A stretch of 19,910 bases of DNA from a bacterium (GTDB lineage Bacteria; SM23-31; JAUVVT01), in the NCBI GenBank assembly GCA_030616165.1, contig JAUWXV010000044.1:1-19910 (forward strand), written 5' to 3'. Of this stretch, positions 15,699 to 19,910 are shown piece by piece. The notes beneath the pieces were generated by a model. The model ran no database searches. It was not told the origin of the DNA and saw only the letters and a program-made list of their open reading frames with translations. The position numbers and the translations under genes were made by a program. Numbering within the stretch: the stretch's first letter is position 1; each line of letters starts with the position of its first letter.

Positions 15699-16649
15699 AT
15701 GGAAAATCTAAAAATATTTAGTGGGAGTTCAAATCAATCTTTGGCAAAGAAGATTACAGATTATTTGGGGATGTCCCTGGGTTCTGCAGAAATATCAAGG
15801 TTCAGCGACAGGGAGATTAAAGTAAAATTTAATGAAAATATTCGTGGTGTAGATGTTTTTCTGATTCAGTCCACTCATCCCCCAGCAGAGAATCTAATGG
15901 AATTACTTATTATGCTCGATGCAGCAAGGAGGTCTTCTGCATATAGGGTAACCGCGGTTATACCTTACTATGGTTATGCAAGGCAGGATAGAAAGGATCA
16001 GCCCCGCGTTTCTATTACAGCAAAACTTGTTGCAAATCTTATTACAACCGCGGGTGCGGATAGAGTTCTTACTATGGACCTTCATTCTGCACAAATTCAG
16101 GGTTTTTTTGATATACCATTTGATCATTTATATGCTTCTATTAATTTTTTTGATTATATAAAAAGTCTGAGTTTAGATGATGTAATAGTTGTTTCTCCTG
16201 ATGTCGGAAGTGTAAAGATTGCTAGGGCTTATGCAAAAAGACTTGACACTACACTTGCAATACTTGATAAAAGAAGACCAAAGCCAAATTCTGCTGAAAT
16301 TGTCAATGTGATTGGAGATGTTAAAGATAAAAATATTATTATTGTTGATGATATGGTAGATACAGGAGGAACTGTTTTGCTTGCTGTTAAAACATTGAAA
16401 GAAAAAAATGCAAAAGATATAAATGTTTTTTGTACTCATCCTGTCCTTTCTGGGGATGCTGTGCAGAAGATTGAAAATTCAGAAATTAAATTATTTACTG
16501 TTACTAACACTATTCCGCTTGATGATAGTAAAAGGATTAATAAGATTGATGTCGTTTCTGTTGCTAACTTATTTGGGGAGGCAATAAAAAGAATTCACAA
16601 GGAAGAGTCATTAAGTTCGCTTTTTGATTGGCAGAGCGTTCCAATTTAG
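15699..16649 (+). CDS. prs: Ribose-phosphate pyrophosphokinase (PRPP synthetase)
   Basis: Makes PRPP from ribose 5-phosphate and ATP in the cytoplasm, feeding purine, pyrimidine, His, Trp and NAD synthesis (including NadC here). The 316 residues match bacterial class I enzymes. Motifs: FSGSSNQSLA at the start, SRFSDREIKVKF (ATP-site flexible region), YYGYARQDRK, LTMDLHSAQIQGFFDIP with the metal-binding His, VVSPDVGSVKIARAYAKRL with the catalytic Lys/Arg region, DKRRPKPN, and the PRPP loop IIIVDDMVDTGGTV. It ends with SSLFDW, also usual. ATG 15699 lies 23 nt after the tRNA with no clear Shine-Dalgarno site. rplY and pth follow, as in many bacteria. Confidence 0.97.
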   Translation: MENLKIFSGSSNQSLAKKITDYLGMSLGSAEISRFSDREIKVKFNENIRGVDVFLIQSTHPPAENLMELLIMLDAARRSSAYRVTAVIPYYGYARQDRKDQPRVSITAKLVANLITTAGADRVLTMDLHSAQIQGFFDIPFDHLYASINFFDYIKSLSLDDVIVVSPDVGSVKIARAYAKRLDTTLAILDKRRPKPNSAEIVNVIGDVKDKNIIIVDDMVDTGGTVLLAVKTLKEKNAKDINVFCTHPVLSGDAVQKIENSEIKLFTVTNTIPLDDSKRINKIDVVSVANLFGEAIKRIHKEESLSSLFDWQSVPI

Positions 16650-16973
16650 GGTCTTTATTAATTGAATCAATAAGCAAGTGGTCGGTTATTTTGATTGATT
16701 TTTTATTAACTTATGTTGTTTAAAGAACAAAACTTCGATAAATTATTAAAATTGCAATAAATTTATAAATAGGGCTTTATAAAAAACGCCTTTAAAAATA
16801 TGAAATATTAAAATATTATTATTAAATATAGGGGTTCGATTTATCGAACCCAAACTTTAAAACATTTCTAAATGTTTTAAAATTCAGATTAAAAAAGTTT
16901 ACTAAAGTTCAGTCATGAAGTTAGATGGATATAATTTTTAATCGGTTCAAATATAAAAGTTGAATAAAATAAG
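16650..16973. other. 324-nt gap between prs and rplY with two dyads
   Basis: No gene is visible. Just after prs, AATCAATAA (16664-16672) and a T-rich partner ending in GATTTTTTATT could be a weak terminator. Two clear dyads follow. GGGTTCGA / TCGAACCC with a TTTA loop lies at 16832-16851. TTTAAAACAT / ATGTTTTAAA lies at 16856-16881, where the inner bases extend the pairing to 12 bp. A candidate promoter follows at 16908-16935. The dyads could be regulatory or a small repeat. Confidence 0.55.
16908..16935 (+). promoter_or_regulatory. Candidate promoter for rplY-pth
   Basis: A perfect TATAAT (16930-16935) is preceded at 16 nt by TTCAGT (16908-16913). Initiation near 16942 would give a ~30-nt leader before the ATG at 16974. 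Confidence 0.4.
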
Positions 16974-17651
16974 ATGAAAGAGAAAATAATAAAAGCAGAA
17001 ATCAAAGTAAAGTCAGGAAAAGAATATTCGAAAAAACTTAGGAGAGAAGGGAAAATTCCCGGTATATTTTATTCTAAAGGTTCAGAACCAATCCCGTTTT
17101 CATGTGATCTGAAAGAATTAAAAGATATTGAACATTATGGAACTAGTATTATCACGTTAATGTTTGACGGAAAGAAAGTTAATGGATTGATTAAGGAAAT
17201 CCAATATGATTTAGTTTCTGATGGAATTATTCATATTGATATAATGGGTATAGAGCTTACGAAGAAGGTATGTGTTGAAGTACCAGTAGTAGTTAAAGGA
17301 ACAGCAGTTGGAGTAAGAGACTCTGGGGGTATACTTGAACACATAACCCATAAGATTGAGATCGAATGTTTACCCACAGATATTCCAGAACGTATAGAGG
17401 TTGATGTTTCTGAATTAAATATAGGGAATTCTATTCATGTTGGTGATTTAAAGGTTGAAAATGCAAAAATAATAACAAAACCAGATTTTGCAGTTATTAC
17501 CATTGTTCCGCCGACAGTGATTAAAGAAGTGGTTGAAGCTGCCCCTTCTGAAGAAGAGGAAAAAGAACCTGAAGTAATCCAAAAGGAAAAGGAAAAAGAA
17601 GAAGAAGAAGAAAAGGGAAAAGAAAAGGAAAAGGGAAAAAGGGAAGAATAA
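16974..17651 (+). CDS. rplY: Large-subunit ribosomal protein L25 (Ctc/TL5 form)
   Basis: Binds 5S rRNA in the central protuberance of the 50S subunit. The 225 residues match the long two-domain Ctc/TL5 form. The N-terminal barrel (~1-92) has SGKEYSKKLRREGKIPGIFYSKG and HIDIMGIELTKKV. The C-terminal beta domain (~93-185) has VPVVVKGTAVGVRDSGGILEH, IEIECLPTDIPERIEVDVSEL and IGNSIHVGDL. From ~188 a charged tail of almost only Glu and Lys continues to the end; such tails are common in this family and variable. The tail DNA is a purine-rich AAG/GAA run prone to length change. The start lacks a Shine-Dalgarno site. pth follows after 39 nt. Confidence 0.94.
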   Translation: MKEKIIKAEIKVKSGKEYSKKLRREGKIPGIFYSKGSEPIPFSCDLKELKDIEHYGTSIITLMFDGKKVNGLIKEIQYDLVSDGIIHIDIMGIELTKKVCVEVPVVVKGTAVGVRDSGGILEHITHKIEIECLPTDIPERIEVDVSELNIGNSIHVGDLKVENAKIITKPDFAVITIVPPTVIKEVVEAAPSEEEEKEPEVIQKEKEKEEEEEKGKEKEKGKREE

Positions 17652-17690
17652 TTAAATTTGTCAGATTCTGGTTTTTTATTTATATTGAAT

Positions 17691-18263
17691 ATGAAATTAA
17701 TAATAGGGCTTGGCAATCCAGGAAAAAGATATAATAATACAAGGCATAATATAGGATTTGAAGTTATGGGTAAAATTGCGGGAAAATTGAATTTATCATT
17801 AAAGGAAGGTAAGGGTGAATATATTATAGGTGAAATTTGTTATAGAGGGAATGATATTTTATTATCAAAACCTGTGACTTATATGAATAATAGTGGAATA
17901 GCAGTTAAGGAATTAATTGATAGATACAGTGCTTCCACTGATGATTTGCTTGTAATATGTGATGATTTGAATCTTCCATTGGGAAGAATAAGATTTAGAA
18001 GAAGAGGGGGGAATGGGGGAAACAAAGGTCTTGAATCTATTATTTATCACATTCAGACAATTGAGTTTTCAAGGCTTCGAATTGGAATTAAGAATGAAAG
18101 TCAGGATAATGATTACGTATATTTTGTTCTTTCAAAGTTTGATAATAATGAAGTTGAGAAGGTTAAGAATATAGTTGATGTATCAGCTGAAGCTTCTCTT
18201 TTTTGGGCAGAATCGGGGATTGATACCGCTATGAATAGGTTCAATAGTATTGAAATAGAATAA
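17691..18263 (+). CDS. pth: Peptidyl-tRNA hydrolase
   Basis: Recycles stalled peptidyl-tRNAs by cleaving the peptide-tRNA ester. From ATG 17691 it has 190 residues, typical of the bacterial Pth family. The N-terminus is MKLIIGLGNPGKRYNNTRHN, with Asn ~9 and catalytic His 19. KPVTYMNNSG and VICDDLNLPLGRIRFRRRG follow, with the catalytic-partner Asp in CDD. The next loop, usually G-G-H-N-G-L, reads G-G-N-K-G-L here, a change at two normally conserved positions. The frame is open back to TTG 17658, but ATG 17691 is where the family starts. There is no Shine-Dalgarno site. The rplY-pth pair is a very common operon, and pth probably shares its promoter. Confidence 0.95.
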   Translation: MKLIIGLGNPGKRYNNTRHNIGFEVMGKIAGKLNLSLKEGKGEYIIGEICYRGNDILLSKPVTYMNNSGIAVKELIDRYSASTDDLLVICDDLNLPLGRIRFRRRGGNGGNKGLESIIYHIQTIEFSRLRIGIKNESQDNDYVYFVLSKFDNNEVEKVKNIVDVSAEASLFWAESGIDTAMNRFNSIEIE

Positions 18264-18309
18264 AAATTAAAAGATAATAACAGTATAAAAGTATGTATAA
18301 AAATAATAT

Positions 18310-18338
18310 TTGAAAAATTTTAATTTATTTTGTAATTT
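18310..18338 (+). promoter_or_regulatory. Candidate promoter for rpsF-ssb-rpsR
   Basis: TTGAAA (18310-18315) and TAATTT (18333-18338) are 17 nt apart. Initiation near 18345 gives a ~24-nt leader before rpsF. It lies in the 105-nt gap after pth. Confidence 0.4.
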
Positions 18339-18368
18339 TAAACAAATTAATAAATCAGCGAGAATGAT

Positions 18369-18767
18369 ATGAAGACATACGAAACGATAGCTGTAATTGA
18401 TGCTCATCAGTCAGAAGAAACAATAGAGAGTTTGATAAATAAGATTAAAAAGATAATCACTGATAATGGTGGGAATATAATAGATGTAAATCGTTGGGGC
18501 AAGAGACGCCTTGCATACGAAATTAAGAAGAAACAACACGGATACTATGTCTATTTTCTATATGAAATTGATAAAAGTGAATTCATTAAGGTTTTAGAAC
18601 ACAATTTCAGGATTAGTGAAAAGATGTTGAGATATCTGACATTGAGACTTGATAAGAAAGCAATAGAATTAAAGGTGAAAAAGAAAAATGAAGAGATAGA
18701 AAAAACCATTGATAAGGATAGTAGTAAAAAGGTAAAAGAAGAAAAGCTTGTTGAAGAATCAAAATAG
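18369..18767 (+). CDS. rpsF: Small-subunit ribosomal protein S6
   Basis: A 30S protein that pairs with S18 on the central domain of 16S rRNA. The 132 residues begin with the family pattern MKTYETIAVIDAHQSEE, then VNRWGKRRLAYEIKKKQHGYYVYFLYE, and LEHNFRISEKMLRYLTLRLDK. After ~100 residues the S6 fold ends and a Lys/Glu-rich tail of ~30 residues follows; such extensions are frequent outside E. coli. The start is ATG after GCGAGAATGAT, a weak binding site. ssb lies 82 nt downstream and rpsR after it: the classic S6-SSB-S18 operon. S6 is a known autoregulator with S18 in several bacteria, but I see no defined leader motif here. Confidence 0.95.
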   Translation: MKTYETIAVIDAHQSEETIESLINKIKKIITDNGGNIIDVNRWGKRRLAYEIKKKQHGYYVYFLYEIDKSEFIKVLEHNFRISEKMLRYLTLRLDKKAIELKVKKKNEEIEKTIDKDSSKKVKEEKLVEESK

Positions 18768-18849
18768 TTTGAATAAATTTTTAATATTATTTGACGATTC
18801 AATGATGATAATATAAATCAAAAATAGAGAAATAAAAGGAGATTCAGGG

Positions 18850-19383
18850 ATGTCTGATATTAGAATGCCAGATGTTAATTATGTAATAATGGCAGGGAAT
18901 CTGACTAAAGATCCTGTAATTCGCACTACAACCAACGGAACACCAGTAGCAAATTTTACTATTGCCAGTAATCGAAAGTTTAGGGATAATACCGGTCAGT
19001 GGAGAGAAGATGTCTGCTATATAGGTGTGGTGGCTTGGTATAAACTTGCAGAGACTTGTTATGAAAATCTTCAAAAGGGAAGTACTATTATAGTTGACGG
19101 TGAACTTCAGAGTAGAAGTTGGAAGACCGAGGATGGGCATTTCAGAAATATTGTGGAAGTTAAAGCCAGAAGAATTCAGTTTTTAAACCAGAGAGATACC
19201 AGTGAAGATATATCAGAATTAACCGTCTGCGAGGACTCAAAAAAGGAGTCACCTGCTGAAGAAAATGAAGTTTTAGAGAAAAGTGAAGAAAAAACTCAAG
19301 AAGATGAAAAAATCGAGACCGAAAAACCTGAAGACCAAAAAGACGAACAATTTGATTTCGGTTATGAAGATTTAAAATTGTAA
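18850..19383 (+). CDS. ssb: Single-stranded DNA-binding protein
   Basis: Coats single-stranded DNA in replication, repair and recombination. The 177 residues contain an OB fold at ~8-115: VIMAGNLTKDPVIRTTTNGTPVANFTIASNRKF, then the GQWREDVCYIGVVAWYKLAETC region, and KGSTIIVDGELQSRSWKTEDGHFRNIVEVKA. A flexible acidic tail follows (~118-177, rich in Glu, Lys and Asp). The last residues are GYEDLKL, unlike the usual acidic D-D-x-P-F tip that recruits partner proteins. AGGAGA lies about 8 nt before the ATG. It sits between rpsF and rpsR as in many bacteria. Confidence 0.95.
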   Translation: MSDIRMPDVNYVIMAGNLTKDPVIRTTTNGTPVANFTIASNRKFRDNTGQWREDVCYIGVVAWYKLAETCYENLQKGSTIIVDGELQSRSWKTEDGHFRNIVEVKARRIQFLNQRDTSEDISELTVCEDSKKESPAEENEVLEKSEEKTQEDEKIETEKPEDQKDEQFDFGYEDLKL

Positions 19384-19430
19384 ATTAAAGGAAAATATTT
19401 GTTTTTTAAAGCAAGAAAATAACTTTAGTG

Positions 19431-19490
19431 AGTATAAAGTTTCTTTTCCGCCAAAGGCGGATCCGCTGTGGCGGAGCTTACATTATTTTT
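19431..19490. repeat. Two-hairpin repeat element, copy 2
   Basis: Shares AGTATAAAGTTTCTTTTC, the GGATCC junction and the T-rich 3' edge with 4853-4918. Hairpin 1 is CCGCC-AAA-GGCGG (19448-19460). Hairpin 2 is TCCGC-TGTG-GCGGA (19462-19475). Both stems are GC-rich in strongly AT-rich surroundings. It lies in the 161-nt gap between ssb and rpsR and could attenuate rpsR transcription. Confidence 0.65.
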
Positions 19491-19544
19491 CATAGAAGTT
19501 CTGTTTAGTTTGGTTGAATATTTTTTAAGTGAGAGGAATTTGAT

Positions 19545-19772
19545 TTGGTAAGAGGTAGGACAAAAAAAATTTGCAGATTCTGCGAGGGAAAAATAGAATA
19601 TATCGATTATAAAGAAGAAAAGAAACTTTTAAAGTTTACGACTGAGCAGGGAAAGATAATACCAAGGAGAATATCTGGAAATTGTGCAAAGCATCAAAGA
19701 GCACTTAAAATAGCAATTAAAAGGGCGAGACACCTTGCCCTTATACCATTTGTTGCTGATGCAACTAAGTAG
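19545..19772 (+). CDS. rpsR: Small-subunit ribosomal protein S18
   Basis: A 30S protein partner of S6. The 75 residues have the core pattern [57 protein letters not shown]. CxxC near residue 10 together with C and H in GNCAKHQR forms a complete zinc-ribbon set, so this is the zinc-binding version rather than the Cys-free one. The start is TTG at 19545: AGAGG (19532-19536) sits 8 nt upstream and the residues after it, [12 protein letters not shown], match family N-termini. No ATG is available in frame. rplI, which often follows, does not begin in the remaining 138 nt. Confidence 0.95.
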   Translation: MVRGRTKKICRFCEGKIEYIDYKEEKKLLKFTTEQGKIIPRRISGNCAKHQRALKIAIKRARHLALIPFVADATK

Positions 19773-19797
19773 TGTCATGTCACGTATGAATTGATGC

Positions 19798-19873
19798 TGT
19801 GTGTTGGTCTTGTGACCAACACACATTTTCTCTGTTGGTGACAACACCAATCCACAGGACAAGCCCGAAGGGC
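19798..19873. repeat. Cluster of three hairpins after rpsR
   Basis: TGTGTGTTGGTC / GACCAACACACA (19798-19825) is a perfect 12-bp stem with a TTGT loop. TTGGTG-ACAA-CACCAA (19835-19850) and GCCC-GAA-GGGC (19863-19873) follow. The first could terminate the rpsF-ssb-rpsR transcript, since ATTTTCTCT comes next, but the serial layout resembles a dispersed repeat. Confidence 0.55.
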
Positions 19874-19910
19874 ACGCAGAGAGCTATATTATATTTTATA
19901 CGTTATATTA

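Noticed and set aside
16664-16701. Intrinsic terminator directly after prs
   Set aside because: Only imperfect AT pairing is possible; the T-run is suggestive but the stem is too weak to list separately.
17658-17690. TTG 17658 as the pth start
   Set aside because: ATG 17691 gives the canonical MKLIIGLGNPG start; the 11 extra residues are hydrophobic noise from the gap.
17435-17716. A minus-strand frame rich in Ser and Phe opposite the rplY tail
   Set aside because: It is the complement of the Glu/Lys-rich purine run, and its low-complexity translation is an artefact of that.
1-19910. A defence, phage or secondary-metabolite system
   Set aside because: Every coding region longer than the small lipoprotein has a clear housekeeping, transport or scaffold assignment; no integrase, toxin-antitoxin pair, nuclease or synthase is visible on either strand.

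Overview
The window looks like a chromosomal, vertically inherited housekeeping region of an AT-rich diderm bacterium. Nearly all genes lie on the + strand. LolA, an outer-membrane-type lipoprotein and FtsK point to a two-membrane cell. SpoVG, the mix of ATG and TTG starts (one start looks like ATA) and the patchy use of Shine-Dalgarno sites would fit an uncultured lineage of the FCB / WOR-3 / Cloacimonadota kind. That placement is inference; the sequence does not fix the phylum.

Layout. 1-257: tail of a repeat element, a second inverted repeat and a possible promoter. 258-4831: a giant exported TPR protein overlapping nadC (NAD synthesis). 4832-5088: two different small non-coding repeat elements, the second MITE-like. 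5089-6831: an ABC half-exporter. 6987-8153: a class I/II aminotransferase. 8213-8788: a lipoprotein of unknown function with unusual codon choice. 8873-9958: gcvT (glycine cleavage T protein). 9959-10212: a decayed element with TAGC-rich inverted arms enclosing the first 20 codons of a four-helix-bundle (S23/IVS-type) gene. 10213-13181: ftsK then lolA. 13256-15131: a flippase-like membrane protein overlapping ispE. 15174-15675: spoVG, a strong hairpin and tRNA-Gln(UUG). 15699-18263: prs, rplY (L25/Ctc) and pth. 18369-19772: rpsF, ssb and rpsR. 19773-19910: a hairpin cluster.

How the genes relate. From ispE to rpsR the order closely follows a conserved bacterial neighbourhood that joins isoprenoid precursor synthesis, PRPP synthesis and translation (ispE, spoVG, tRNA-Gln, prs, rplY, pth, rpsF, ssb, rpsR). 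ftsK-lolA is also a recurrent pair. The first half is a looser collection of metabolic and envelope genes separated by small repeats.

No CRISPR array, phage, integrase or recognisable defence or biosynthetic cluster is visible. The most interesting signals are in the intergenic DNA (several families of palindromic repeats and a four-helix-bundle gene remnant) and in details of single proteins: an apparent AUA start and Asp in place of the catalytic Glu in the ABC exporter, an altered SSB tip, and changed active-site neighbours in Pth.
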